NCBI GenBank assembly: GCA_034003725.1
Contig: JAVEYB010000003.1
Location: 175,486-239,485 of the forward strand
From: Candidatus Zixiibacteriota bacterium
GTDB lineage: Bacteria; Zixibacteria; MSB-5A5; GN15; FEB-12
Length of the DNA: 64,000 nucleotides
Direction: 5' to 3'
Shown here: positions 33,839 through 42,582 of the stretch, piece after piece
Position numbering within the stretch: position 1 is the first letter of the stretch
Layout: every line of letters begins with the position of its first letter
The notes under the pieces: generated by a model
Databases searched by the model: none
The model's input: only the letters and a program-made list of their open reading frames with translations
What the model was told of the DNA's origin: nothing
Made by a program: the position numbers and the translations under genes

Positions 33839-33869
33839 TGTACGTCCTCGTGCACCACGCGACTGAACG

Positions 33870-33921
33870 GTCGGGCGGGTCCGTCTTCGAACCCGCCATA
33901 ACACACTGAACATCACCATGC
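33870..33921. repeat. 52-bp dispersed repeat, copy 1
   Basis: Identical over 52 bp to 34622-34673. It contains a hairpin-forming GGCGGGT...ACCCGCC. Its last bases include the ATG of the small membrane protein frame at 33918. Confidence 0.9.
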
Positions 33922-34307
33922 ACCACTTCTCGACCATCATCAAACTCTCCCGCACCGCGGTGCCGCTTAACATGCTCCTGCTGATGGCGATCATTCTCGT
34001 CAGCGCCGCCGGACCATCGAAAAAGCTGATTCCCTGGGGCTTCATCGCCTTCGCCGCACTGATGGCCGTCGTGTTTACACTCAATGTCGTCACTATGCTG
34101 AAAATGGGACCACAAACCCGCCGACTCCGCGAACTCTTCCGCCTCGGCGGACTGATCGCGACCATCGGTCTGGCGCTCTATTTGCCCGCAGTCGCGTTTA
34201 CGTCGCAGCAGTTCCTCACGAATACACTCAATCCCGCTGTCGAGTCGATTGCGTTTGCTGCCGTCTTTGTTGATCTGATGGTCCTGGCGTCCGTCGGCAG
34301 AGCGTAG
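33918..34307 (+). CDS. Small membrane protein of unknown function
   Basis: The 129-residue frame encodes about four hydrophobic helices (MLLLMAIILVSAAG, LIPWGFIAFAALMAVVFTL, GGLIATIGLALYLPAVAF, SIAFAAVFVDLMVLASVG) with a positive loop, which fits a real membrane protein. The start is uncertain: ATG 33918 has no ribosome-binding site and sits in a copy of a repeat, so a later Met (for example at 33972) may be used. It is flanked on both sides by repeats. Confidence 0.55.
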   Translation: MHHFSTIIKLSRTAVPLNMLLLMAIILVSAAGPSKKLIPWGFIAFAALMAVVFTLNVVTMLKMGPQTRRLRELFRLGGLIATIGLALYLPAVAFTSQQFLTNTLNPAVESIAFAAVFVDLMVLASVGRA

Positions 34308-34308
34308 C

Positions 34309-34480
34309 CGAGTAGCCCACCCGTCTCGGGTGGGGTCTTTCTTCCCGGGTGGCCCACCTTCCAGGTGGGTTCCCGTGAAACGATTCTGTTCCAACCGAGT
34401 AGCCCACCCCTCCGGGGTGGGCTCGACTCACCCCCAACCGAGTAGCCCATCTCCTATGGGGTGGGTTCGACTCGCCCAAA
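34309..34480. repeat. Cluster of short palindromic repeats
   Basis: Three GAGTAGCCCA units (about 34309, 34396 and 34439), each followed by a self-complementary GGGTGGG-type arm, plus a GGTGGCCCACC unit (about 34349). The same elements occur at 33518, 33631, 33729 and 34678. They resemble REP-like intergenic palindromes. No coding potential is visible here. Confidence 0.8.
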
Positions 34481-34503
34481 CCGAGTAATCCCGCAAAGAA
34501 GTT

Positions 34504-34545
34504 CCGTCGGGTGCTAGTCCGCCGAAGGCGAACGACACCCGACGG
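34504..34545. repeat. Large stem-loop in the repeat island
   Basis: CCGTCGGGTG (34504-34513) pairs perfectly with CACCCGACGG (34536-34545). The 22-nt loop holds its own small hairpin (CGCC-GAA-GGCG). There is no T tract, so it is not a simple terminator. Confidence 0.8.
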
Positions 34546-34621
34546 CATCTCATCGCTTTTCAGAAACGTTCCGCCGCATGCTCGGTCGACTGCGACAAGC
34601 CAAAACATTGAAAGAAGCGCT

Positions 34622-34673
34622 GTCGGGCGGGTCCGTCTTCGAACCCGCCATAACACACTGAACATCACCATGC
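34622..34673. repeat. 52-bp dispersed repeat, copy 2
   Basis: Identical to 33870-33921. Here it is followed directly by another GGTGGCCCACCCTTTGGGTGGG hairpin and no gene. Confidence 0.9.
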
Positions 34674-35344
34674 GCCCGGGTGGCCCACCCTTTGGGTGGG
34701 TTTCCTTTCATCCTTGTGCGTTTCCGTCCACGTGCACCACGCGACAGAACGATGGCATCCGGCGCCCGCCCATTGCCTCGTTCGCCATTAAAACGTAGGC
34801 CCAGTCTGTCTTTGAACCCACGGCCCGACGTTGGATTACCGGCGACCCCTCGCCTGAGCGACAGGCCCTGACACTCGCGCCCCCGGCCCACGCTTTCACT
34901 ACAGCATCGATGGTTTTAATTGCGCAGCCCCCTCTAGTAGAGAGGTCAGCCACGGACACGAGGACTGTTGTATGTCGCCGTACGGCACACGGATAGATAC
35001 TAACCGCAACTTCATCAACACGATCCGGCGGAGAATCAAAAATGGGGGCCCCCATAAAATGACAAAACGAACCTATTTCTCTGTAACCGTATTGGGGACA
35101 TGCAACTACAGCGAATTTTTCGTTTTTCGCGCCCCGCGCTTCACTGGTGACGGACCAGCCGCGGACCGCTCAGGCAGTCGAACGATCCCGCCCCGACACG
35201 CGTCTATAGACTGCCTCGGGTGTGAAAAGCATCTGAGGTGGCACACACGTGAGGGAGGGATGCCCGCGTCGTATGTCGACACCTGCCGCGCCGCAGTCCG
35301 TGTCGAGACAAACGGATCTGTCCGTGCCCCGTGCTGCGCGGCAG
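34674..35344. other. Non-coding stretch of the repeat island
   Basis: I see no convincing gene in this 670-bp segment. It holds a repeat hairpin at its start, a short inverted repeat around CCTCTAGTAGAGAGG (near 34932), and a perfect 14-bp palindrome ATGGGGGCCCCCAT (35042-35055). Open frames here lack ribosome-binding sites and protein-like composition; one runs into the terminator at 35345-35376. Confidence 0.6.
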
Positions 35345-35376
35345 AAAAAAAGGCGAACCGCTTTGGTTCGCCTTTT
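35345..35376 (-). terminator. Intrinsic terminator (bidirectional) after the DUF5684-like gene
   Basis: The stem GGCGAACC (35352-35359) pairs with GGTTCGCC (35365-35372), extended by A/T pairs on both sides. T runs follow in either direction. It lies just past the stop codon of the minus-strand gene at 35400. Confidence 0.85.
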
Positions 35377-35399
35377 GTGCGATAGATGTCGCCGACCGC

Positions 35400-35789
35400 T
35401 TACGCCACAGACTGCGGCTGGCGCGGCTGGCTCGGGCTCTTCGGCGGGAACGGGCCCTCCCGGTTGTCCGAACCGGTGAACGCAAGAATGCCCACCGTTA
35501 CGAGATTGACCACCGGCACGAGCGTACAGAATCCGAGGAACCCGGATTTGCCGACGGCTTTGGCCACGTCGATCCACAGGATGGCGAAAATCACGATGTT
35601 CACCAGCGGCACCAGCATCAGCAGGAACCACCACATCGGCTTTCGCGCCATCTGAAGCAACAGCAGGCTGTTCAGGATCGGAATGAACGACCACCAGGCG
35701 TTATTGCTGCAACCGACCTTCTGAGCCAGCTTGAACTGGGCATACGAGTCGCCAACCCCCGGCCGGTCGCCCGCTCGGGATTGTTGCAA
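35400..35789 (-). CDS. DUF5684-like small membrane protein
   Basis: The protein of up to 129 residues has three hydrophobic stretches and the pattern NAWWSFIPILNSLLLLQMA, KPMWWFLLMLVPLVNIVIF and KSGFLGFCTLVPVVNLV. This repeat of tryptophan- and proline-rich helices is typical of DUF5684 proteins. No ATG begins the frame and the TTG at 35789 has no clear ribosome-binding site, so the N-terminal helix seen in longer relatives may be missing or the start may lie elsewhere. Function is unknown. It is followed by a strong terminator. Confidence 0.7.
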   Translation of the reverse strand: MQQSRAGDRPGVGDSYAQFKLAQKVGCSNNAWWSFIPILNSLLLLQMARKPMWWFLLMLVPLVNIVIFAILWIDVAKAVGKSGFLGFCTLVPVVNLVTVGILAFTGSDNREGPFPPKSPSQPRQPQSVA

Positions 35790-35859
35790 AAATGAACACG
35801 GGCTGATACCCGCCAGTTAGCTGTTGTTCGACCGCCCGATTCGGCCTATACTCGGATTC

Positions 35860-37029
35860 ATGGCCATTGTCGCCGAAAAGATCAGCCAGACCGCCGGCAT
35901 TCTCGACGAACTCGACCTTGACCTGTGGCTGGTGTTTGTCCGCGAGACGCGGATGCTGGCCGACCCGGTCTGCGACCTGGTGGTCGGTCACGACGTCACC
36001 TGGCAGTCGTTTTTTGCCTTCACCCGCGCGGGTCGGTCGATTGCCCTTGTCGGCAACTTCGACCGCGACATCTTCACCCGCGACGGATACTACGGCGACG
36101 TGCGCACGTACACCGAAGGCGTGGGAGAGTCGATCCGGAGGCTGCTGCGCGAGCTGGACCCGTCGACCATCGCGGTCAACTACTCGATCGATAACCCGGC
36201 CGCCGACGGTCTCACGCACGGGATGTATCTCGCGCTGTGCGAATACATGAAAAATACGCCGCACCGGGATCGGCTGGTGTCCGCTCAGGCCGTCTGTTCG
36301 GCGCTTCGCAGCCGCAAGACGCCGACTGAAATCGCTTGCCTCACGGCGGCGGCCGCGATGGCGGTCGACGTCTGGAACGAAGCCGGGCCGCAGATCGCCG
36401 TTGGCATGTCCGAGCGGGACGTGGCCGCGGTGGTCGACGGACTCATCCACGCACGAGGCGCAAAGACCTCATTCGAGACAGCCGTCAACGCCGGCGACAA
36501 GACCAGTCCGGGGCACGGCCTGCCCACCGACGCCCGACTCGCGCACGGCGACCTCATGCATATCGACTTCGGCGTCGAGCTCGACGGCTACTGCTCGGAC
36601 TTGCAGCGGCTGATCTATTTCCGCCGACCCGGCGAGGCCTCTCCGCCCGGGGAGCTGAGCGACGCGTTTGAGACGGTCAACCGCATCATTACGGAGACCG
36701 CGCGAGTCACCCGCCCCGGGGCGCGCGGCTGCGAGATCGACGCGCTCGCGCGGAGCATGCTGCGCGACGAAGGGTATCCTGCGTACGAGCACGCACTCGG
36801 ACATCAGCTCGGCCGATCCGTTCACGATGGCGGCGCCATTATCGGCCCCGAGTGGGAGCGCTACGGCTCGACTCCGATGATGCCGCTCGAAGAAAATAAT
36901 GTCTTTACGCTCGAGCTCGAAATCCTGCTGCCGGGGATCGGCTGCGTGGGGCTCGAGGAAGACGTACGTGTAACCGGTCGCGGCGCCGAGTTCCTGTGCC
37001 CGCGACAAGTGGAGTTGATTATCAGATGA
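35860..37029 (+). CDS. M24-family metallopeptidase (Xaa-Pro aminopeptidase-like)
   Basis: The 389-residue cytoplasmic protein has an N-terminal creatinase-like domain (about 1-155) and a C-terminal pita-bread peptidase domain. The five metal ligands fit MHIDFGV, CSDLQR, LGHQLGRSVHDGG, FTLELEI and GLEEDVRVT. It would remove N-terminal residues next to proline or act on a dipeptide. ATG 35860 has only a weak ribosome-binding site. The stop overlaps the next gene start (ATGA), so they are co-transcribed. Confidence 0.92.
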   Translation: MAIVAEKISQTAGILDELDLDLWLVFVRETRMLADPVCDLVVGHDVTWQSFFAFTRAGRSIALVGNFDRDIFTRDGYYGDVRTYTEGVGESIRRLLRELDPSTIAVNYSIDNPAADGLTHGMYLALCEYMKNTPHRDRLVSAQAVCSALRSRKTPTEIACLTAAAAMAVDVWNEAGPQIAVGMSERDVAAVVDGLIHARGAKTSFETAVNAGDKTSPGHGLPTDARLAHGDLMHIDFGVELDGYCSDLQRLIYFRRPGEASPPGELSDAFETVNRIITETARVTRPGARGCEIDALARSMLRDEGYPAYEHALGHQLGRSVHDGGAIIGPEWERYGSTPMMPLEENNVFTLELEILLPGIGCVGLEEDVRVTGRGAEFLCPRQVELIIR

Positions 37030-37844
37030 AACGGCTTATTCCGCTTGTGTGTCTTCTGCTTCTGGCGCTGTCATGCGGCGGCAAGAAGGAAGTTGCTGAT
37101 GAAACGCGGCCGACGATTCAGCCCGTTAACGTGCGCGTCGAGCCCGGACATGAAAAACTCACCGTCACCTGGGAAAAACGCGGCGACGGCCTGTTCAGCG
37201 GCTATAACATCTACATCAGTCAGACGCCGCTGGCGTCGCTGTCGGGACCATACCCGGAGCCGTTCAATCCGGCGCCCTCCCCGGGCGATACCGATCCGAC
37301 CGACAATATCGAACACTTCGAAGCAGCCGGCCTTACCCAGGGTGCCACATATTATGTCTCGGTCCGCGCCGTCTATCCCGACCGCACCCTGTCGGCGCCG
37401 TCCAACGAGGTGATGACCGCGACCGGCGGCCGTGGCGTCATGGACCTCGGCATGCGGTACAACGCTCAGCAAGACGGCTTCTCGTTCGTGTCCGACGGCT
37501 TTGTCGAAGCCGACGATTTGGCTAACGATCTCTACTACTACAACGCCGCCGGATCGCACTTTCTGGCCTCTCCCATCCGGCTCAACGGGTTTCTGCGCAA
37601 CTCCCGGCTGTACAAGCTGCCGGTGCGTGGTTCGCTCGATGACGCCCGCGCGTCGCTGGCCGACTACACCGGCCGTCCTGCCGATGATCGCGTGGAGATA
37701 ACGGTCGGGGACTGGGTGCTCGTGCGCACCGACGACAACACGCATGCCCTGATCAATGTGACCGGAGTCGCGGGCGCCGGTCCCGATGCCATCGTGCAGT
37801 TGTGGTACGCCTACTGCTCCCTTCCCGACGTACTGCTGTTTTAG
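37026..37844 (+). CDS. Lipoprotein with a fibronectin type III domain
   Basis: The 272-residue protein has a signal peptide and lipobox LALSC at Cys17. Residues about 35-135 look like an Fn3 domain (VRVEPGHEKLTVTWEKRG, then TQGATYYVSVRAVYPD). The remainder is beta-rich (GFSFVSDGFVEADDL, DDRVEITVGDWVLVRTDDN) without a recognised fold. It is probably held on the inner leaflet of the outer membrane or on the surface. It overlaps the peptidase gene by 4 bp. Confidence 0.85.
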   Translation: MKRLIPLVCLLLLALSCGGKKEVADETRPTIQPVNVRVEPGHEKLTVTWEKRGDGLFSGYNIYISQTPLASLSGPYPEPFNPAPSPGDTDPTDNIEHFEAAGLTQGATYYVSVRAVYPDRTLSAPSNEVMTATGGRGVMDLGMRYNAQQDGFSFVSDGFVEADDLANDLYYYNAAGSHFLASPIRLNGFLRNSRLYKLPVRGSLDDARASLADYTGRPADDRVEITVGDWVLVRTDDNTHALINVTGVAGAGPDAIVQLWYAYCSLPDVLLF

Positions 37845-37970
37845 GCTGCGCGACCGCCCCCGGCAGCGGGCTCGTCGATAATCCGGGTCCACTTATTGCT
37901 TGCCCGGACGGACGGTTTTGCGTACTTCTGGGATGTCATACAACCGACCACACAATCCGGGAGCAGGATT

Positions 37971-39527
37971 ATGAAAACCATATCTGCGGGATTATATGCC
38001 CGCCTGCTGGCAGTGTGTCTCGCCGCGGCGTGCGTCGCTGTGTCGTCGGCGGAGGCCGTCAGCCTGGACGAACTCGCGACACTGATTGACTCGGCGCGCG
38101 CGGTCGAAGCGCCGGTGTTCGCCCCGAAGACCTTCCAGAAGGCGCTCGACAAATACGACGACGCCAAAATGCAGGCCGAGCGCGGCAAGGTGCAGACGGA
38201 AATCGACAAGTACGTCGCACAGTCGCAGGAATTCGTGGAAAGCGCCTTCAAGGCGACCGAAGTCGCGCGGCTGATGCTCGCCGATTATGTCGGCCCTCGC
38301 GCGAAAGCTCGCGACGCCCGGGCGCATGAGCTGGTACCGGAGTTGTATCAGGCAGCCGAAATCCAGTTCATGAAGGGGACGGAGAAAATCGAAGCGGGCG
38401 GCGTCAAGGACGGTCTCAAAGAGGCCGAGAAGGCAGTGGCGCTGTTTGACGCCGCGGAGCTCGCCGCTATCCAGGTCGATCTGCTGGGGACGGCCGACCG
38501 ACTGATCTCCGAGGCGGTCAACGATGAGGCGGTCAAGTATGCGCCGGTTACGTTGGACAAGGCGCGGTCGGCCCGCGCCAAGGCCGACTCGGTGCTGCTG
38601 TTCAACCGGTACGACCGCGTTCAGGCGACCGTTCATGCCGAACGAGCCGAATATGAGGCGCGCCACGCATCAAACATCGCCCAGAGCGTCCGCTCCCTCA
38701 ATCGCAATGATCAGGCGTGGGAGAAACTGATGCTCGTGTACGAGATTGAGATGGACAAGATCGGCTCCGCCCTCGGCTACGAGCTCCTGCCGTTTGACCG
38801 GGGGCCGTCAGCCGCCGCAGATTCGGCGAAAGCCGGTATCGCACGCCTGCAATCGCAGCATCAGCAGTTGAGCGCCGCCGACGATCAGGCGTCGGAGACC
38901 ATGGCCGCTACACTCCATCGACTGGGCGCAGAACCGGGCGGCGACGACGATCTTGTCGCGCGGGCGACCCAGCTTGATGCGCGCGTATCCGATCTGCTCG
39001 ACCGTACGAGCGAACTCGCGAAGACGATCGAGACGGAAAAACAGCGCCTGTCGGAGCTGTCGCAACAGCACGAGCAGGTCTCGGCCGAACTCGAGGTGCG
39101 TCAGCAGCGCGAAGCGAAAGTCAGGATGGCCAAGGCTATCATCAACCCGTCCGAGGGTGATGTGCTGTTCAACGCGTCAGGCGACATCGTTCTTCGGCTG
39201 CACGGTCTCGCCTTCGACGTCGGCAAGTCCGACATCACCGATAAGCAGGCTCCGCTCCTCCAGAAAGTGCAGGAAGTGGTGGCGATGTTCCCCGAGGCGC
39301 GTCTGCGAATCGAAGGTCACACGGACGCTACGGGCAACGAAACAACCAACCAGCAGCTGTCTGAGAAGCGGGCGTACGCGGTGATGCAATACCTTCGTCA
39401 ATCCATGTCGCTCGCCGCGGAAAACGTGACGGCCGTCGGCTACGGTTCGGAAAAACCGGTGGCTTCCAATCAGAGCGCGGAAGGTCGCGCGAAAAACCGA
39501 CGGATCGATATCATCATAATGCAGTAG
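37971..39527 (+). CDS. OmpA-family peptidoglycan-binding protein with coiled-coil body
   Basis: The 518-residue protein has a signal peptide (MKTISAGLYARLLAVCLAAACVAVSSAEA). A long helical, Ala/Glu/Lys-rich body (about 30-390) probably forms coiled coils. The C-terminal OmpA domain (about 395-515) contains VLRLHGLAFDVGKSDI, LRIEGHTDATGNETTNQQLS and SAEGRAKNRRIDI, the peptidoglycan-contact motifs. GGAG lies upstream of the ATG. It anchors the outer membrane or a complex to the cell wall and begins the envelope operon. Confidence 0.92.
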   Translation: MKTISAGLYARLLAVCLAAACVAVSSAEAVSLDELATLIDSARAVEAPVFAPKTFQKALDKYDDAKMQAERGKVQTEIDKYVAQSQEFVESAFKATEVARLMLADYVGPRAKARDARAHELVPELYQAAEIQFMKGTEKIEAGGVKDGLKEAEKAVALFDAAELAAIQVDLLGTADRLISEAVNDEAVKYAPVTLDKARSARAKADSVLLFNRYDRVQATVHAERAEYEARHASNIAQSVRSLNRNDQAWEKLMLVYEIEMDKIGSALGYELLPFDRGPSAAADSAKAGIARLQSQHQQLSAADDQASETMAATLHRLGAEPGGDDDLVARATQLDARVSDLLDRTSELAKTIETEKQRLSELSQQHEQVSAELEVRQQREAKVRMAKAIINPSEGDVLFNASGDIVLRLHGLAFDVGKSDITDKQAPLLQKVQEVVAMFPEARLRIEGHTDATGNETTNQQLSEKRAYAVMQYLRQSMSLAAENVTAVGYGSEKPVASNQSAEGRAKNRRIDIIIMQ

Positions 39528-39544
39528 CGGGGCGCGAGCGCGAC

Positions 39545-40840
39545 GTGAGCGGAAACATCGTTAAAAGAGCATCGTGGGTTGTCCTTTGTCTGACCCTTGC
39601 AATGTCCGGACCGGCATCCGCTGTTGAGAGTGCGGACAGCACGCTGGCGAGGGAGCCGCAACCCCGGCGAAAGTCGCTCGGCGACGTACTTCTGGCCGTT
39701 CCCAGTACGTTGATCACCATACCCGCATACGCGCTCAAAGGACTAGCGTGGGGGGTGGTCACGCTGACGACGCAGGACACCTTTGTCGGCGAGATCGTGA
39801 GATACTTCTCCCGGCCGCAGGCGACGGTTGCCCCGCTTGTATCCTACGAGGCTAACGAGGGACTTGCCGGAGGCGTCGCAGTTCGGCGGTGGAACACGTT
39901 CGGCAACGGGGATCGCACGCGTTTGAAGCTGCTTTATTCGTGGCATGACTACAGCACCGCGGATCTGAAGTACACGCACCTCGGTGCGGCCGACAGCGCG
40001 CTTCGAATCGGTTTCAACGCTTCGTACGACCGCATGCCCCGCGAGACCTATTACGGCCCGGGAAACGGTGCGGCCGAACATGATGAAGTCGCGTTCACGA
40101 TGGAACGCACCCGGGTTCGCGGTAACGTGTCGCTGTATCCGTCTCGTGGCTGGACTATCGGGGCATTTGCGGGTTACAGCGATTACAACATTTTCGACGG
40201 TCGCGATCCCGACCGGCTCGGCGACCTGGCTGCGATTCGGGAGCGCTTCAGTCTCTCGTCGGCCGATACCCGGTCGACACAGTTTGTCACGATCGGCGGC
40301 GGGCTCGAATCCGACAACCGCAATAGCGGCGGGCAACCGTCGCGCGGAGGTCGCCGCTCGCTCGATGTAAGTTACCACACGGGAGTCGGCAGCGACGACG
40401 ATATCGAATTCGTCCAAACGCGGTTCGAGGCGAGCCAGTACATCGATCTCTTTGAGAAGCGCATCCTGGCCATTCGCGTGATTGCCCAGGACATCGACCG
40501 CTCCCGCAGCGCATCGCCGAACCCGTTCTACCTGTTGAGCTCCCTGGGAGGCGCGGAGTCTTTGCGGGGTTACCGGACCAACCGCCTTGTCGACCGCGAC
40601 ATGGCGCTGGTCACGATCGAGTATCGCTATCCAATCTGGGATGTGATCGATGCGTTCCTGTTCCTTGATGAGGGACGTGTCTTTCATTCGATCAGCAACG
40701 AACTCAGTCTGCGCGACTGGAAGTACTCGGCCGGATTCGGTCTGCGTGTCTGGAATCCCGATGAAGTTGTGGTGTCGGCCCAGATCGCCAAGAGTGACGA
40801 CGGCGTGCAGTTTTTCTTCCACGCGGGCCAGGACTTCTGA
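39545..40840 (+). CDS. Outer-membrane beta-barrel protein, Omp85/surface-antigen type
   Basis: The 431-residue protein begins at a GTG and has a signal peptide (ASWVVLCLTLAMSGPASA). After a short linker it shows alternating beta strands and the barrel signature GGAESLRGYRTNRLVDRD, with a terminal Phe. POTRA domains are absent, so it resembles short surface-antigen barrels rather than BamA. It is 17 bp after the OmpA gene and 2 bp before the kinase-like lipoprotein gene, so the three are clearly one unit. Confidence 0.85.
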   Translation: MSGNIVKRASWVVLCLTLAMSGPASAVESADSTLAREPQPRRKSLGDVLLAVPSTLITIPAYALKGLAWGVVTLTTQDTFVGEIVRYFSRPQATVAPLVSYEANEGLAGGVAVRRWNTFGNGDRTRLKLLYSWHDYSTADLKYTHLGAADSALRIGFNASYDRMPRETYYGPGNGAAEHDEVAFTMERTRVRGNVSLYPSRGWTIGAFAGYSDYNIFDGRDPDRLGDLAAIRERFSLSSADTRSTQFVTIGGGLESDNRNSGGQPSRGGRRSLDVSYHTGVGSDDDIEFVQTRFEASQYIDLFEKRILAIRVIAQDIDRSRSASPNPFYLLSSLGGAESLRGYRTNRLVDRDMALVTIEYRYPIWDVIDAFLFLDEGRVFHSISNELSLRDWKYSAGFGLRVWNPDEVVVSAQIAKSDDGVQFFFHAGQDF

Positions 40841-40842
40841 GT

Positions 40843-42582
40843 ATGCATTCCAATCGACTGCGGTTGCGGCTTCGACTAATGTTCGCCGTCGTGTCATGTG
40901 TAACGGCGCTGGCCGTTGTCGGCTGCGGTGGGCCGCCCTCGATTCGGCCCGATCTGGCGTATGCCCGCGACGCGGACGATCGCCCGGTTGAACAGATGGA
41001 GTCGCGAGATCCGTCTTTGGAGTGGGAGACGGTGGACCGCACGTTGTTCGTGCAGGCCGAGCAGGCGCTTGATCTCAGGAGGGGATTCGGCAGCTTCTGG
41101 GGATCACCGATCCAGGCCGCGAACATGAATCGGTTCGACGACGTGCCCGACTGCGCATGGTTCACGAACAGACACGGGCGGTCTCCACTTACGCCCGACG
41201 ACATCCGCACCGGCATTGCCTTGACCCCGGGCCCCGATACGACCGGGCCGTGGCTCGTGTTTCGACCCAAAATTCAGGGGGCAACGGTCGGATTCTGGAT
41301 TCAGGACGCCCGGGGAGACGAATACATTATCAAGTTCGACCCCGTCGGGTACCCCGAGTTGTCCACCGCCGCGGCTGCGATGGGGGCACGGTATCTTCAT
41401 GCCTGCGGCTACAACGTGCCGCAGGAAACGATCGTCTACTGGCGGCCGGAGTGGCTGTCAATCAAGGATGGGGCCACAATCACGGATGCCGACGGAACGA
41501 AGCGTCTCATGACCCGCGCCGACGTCGACAGCATTCTCGCTCGCGTTCAACATCAGCCTGACGGATCGATTAGATCGCTGGCATCGTTGTCACTCGCCGG
41601 GACCGGCACTCTCAAAGGTCCGTTCAGTTATGACGGCCGGCGCGACGATGATCCAAACGACTGGTGCGATCACGAGGACCGTCGCGAACTTCGCGGCCTG
41701 TACGTGATCGCTTCACTCATCAACCATTATGATCTCAAGGACCAGAACACGCTCGATGTGTTTGTCCGGACCGACGGCGACCGGGGCTACCTTCAGCATT
41801 ACCTGATCGACTTCGGCTCTACTTTCGGCTCCGACGGCCGGGGCCCAAAACATCCGCGCAAGGGTTACGCCAACGGGTTCGATCTCAAAGACGTGCTGAT
41901 CTCCTGGGCGACGCTCGGACTGAAGCGCTGGGCGTGGCAGGACAACGTGCCCAGTCCGTATCCCTCGATCGGTATGTTTGAGTCCGAGAATTTCCATCCG
42001 GGGACTTTCGATCCGATCGTTCCCAATCCCGCATTCGACAACATGACCGACCGCGACGCGTACTGGGGAGCGAAGATTGTCATGGCATGGCGCGATGAAC
42101 ATCTCAGGGCGCTGGTGGCATCCGGTGAGTTCTCGGATTCCGCGGCTGCCGAGTACCTCTTCCAGCGGCTGGTGGAGCGGCGCGACAAGATCGGGCGCCA
42201 CTGGTTCTCACGAGTGAATCCGTTGGATTATATCGAGGTCCTCGGCGGCGGGCATGGGATGTTGATTTCGTTCGATGACTTGTCGGTGCGATACGGACTC
42301 GAGCCGGAGGTCGGCAATCGCTATCACTATGTTGTCAAATATGACGGCAACGAGGTGGTGTCAGGAGTGAGTGAGGAGTCCGCCGTAGTTCTGTCGATTA
42401 CCGATCTGGCGTCGATGGCCGAAGTGTATAAAGCGGGGAACGAGGACAAGGACCATCTGTATCGACTGGAGATTCGCACCGAGCGACCGGGGAAGAAGCT
42501 GAGTAAGCCGACGGTTGTCTGGCTGTGGTACGACGATCAGGAATCGTCTTTCGAATACGTGGGATTGGAGCATGTCGATTAG
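40843..42582 (+). CDS. Exported lipoprotein with protein-kinase-like catalytic motifs
   Basis: The 579-residue protein has a lipobox ALAVVGC (Cys28), so it is lipid-anchored outside the cytoplasm. The core shows kinase-like motifs in the usual order: Lys164 in EYIIKFDP (ATP-binding Lys), Glu172 in PELSTAAAAMGARYL, HYDLKDQN at 295-302 (like HRDLKxxN; Asp297, Asn302) and IDFGS at 322-326 (Asp323, like DFG). The spacing suits an atypical kinase of the HipA/CotH/Fam20 type. The C-terminal 200 residues have no recognised domain. ATP is not normally present in the periplasm, so the substrate or donor is a puzzle. It overlaps the next gene by 11 bp. Confidence 0.75.
   Translation: MHSNRLRLRLRLMFAVVSCVTALAVVGCGGPPSIRPDLAYARDADDRPVEQMESRDPSLEWETVDRTLFVQAEQALDLRRGFGSFWGSPIQAANMNRFDDVPDCAWFTNRHGRSPLTPDDIRTGIALTPGPDTTGPWLVFRPKIQGATVGFWIQDARGDEYIIKFDPVGYPELSTAAAAMGARYLHACGYNVPQETIVYWRPEWLSIKDGATITDADGTKRLMTRADVDSILARVQHQPDGSIRSLASLSLAGTGTLKGPFSYDGRRDDDPNDWCDHEDRRELRGLYVIASLINHYDLKDQNTLDVFVRTDGDRGYLQHYLIDFGSTFGSDGRGPKHPRKGYANGFDLKDVLISWATLGLKRWAWQDNVPSPYPSIGMFESENFHPGTFDPIVPNPAFDNMTDRDAYWGAKIVMAWRDEHLRALVASGEFSDSAAAEYLFQRLVERRDKIGRHWFSRVNPLDYIEVLGGGHGMLISFDDLSVRYGLEPEVGNRYHYVVKYDGNEVVSGVSEESAVVLSITDLASMAEVYKAGNEDKDHLYRLEIRTERPGKKLSKPTVVWLWYDDQESSFEYVGLEHVD

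Noticed and set aside
33593-33901. 102-codon frame in the repeat island
   Set aside because: It is composed mostly of translated repeat sequence, with the same peptide words recurring in each copy.
34972-35385. 137-codon plus-strand frame in the repeat island
   Set aside because: It has no ribosome-binding site, crosses the intrinsic terminator at 35345-35376 and its product does not look like a protein.
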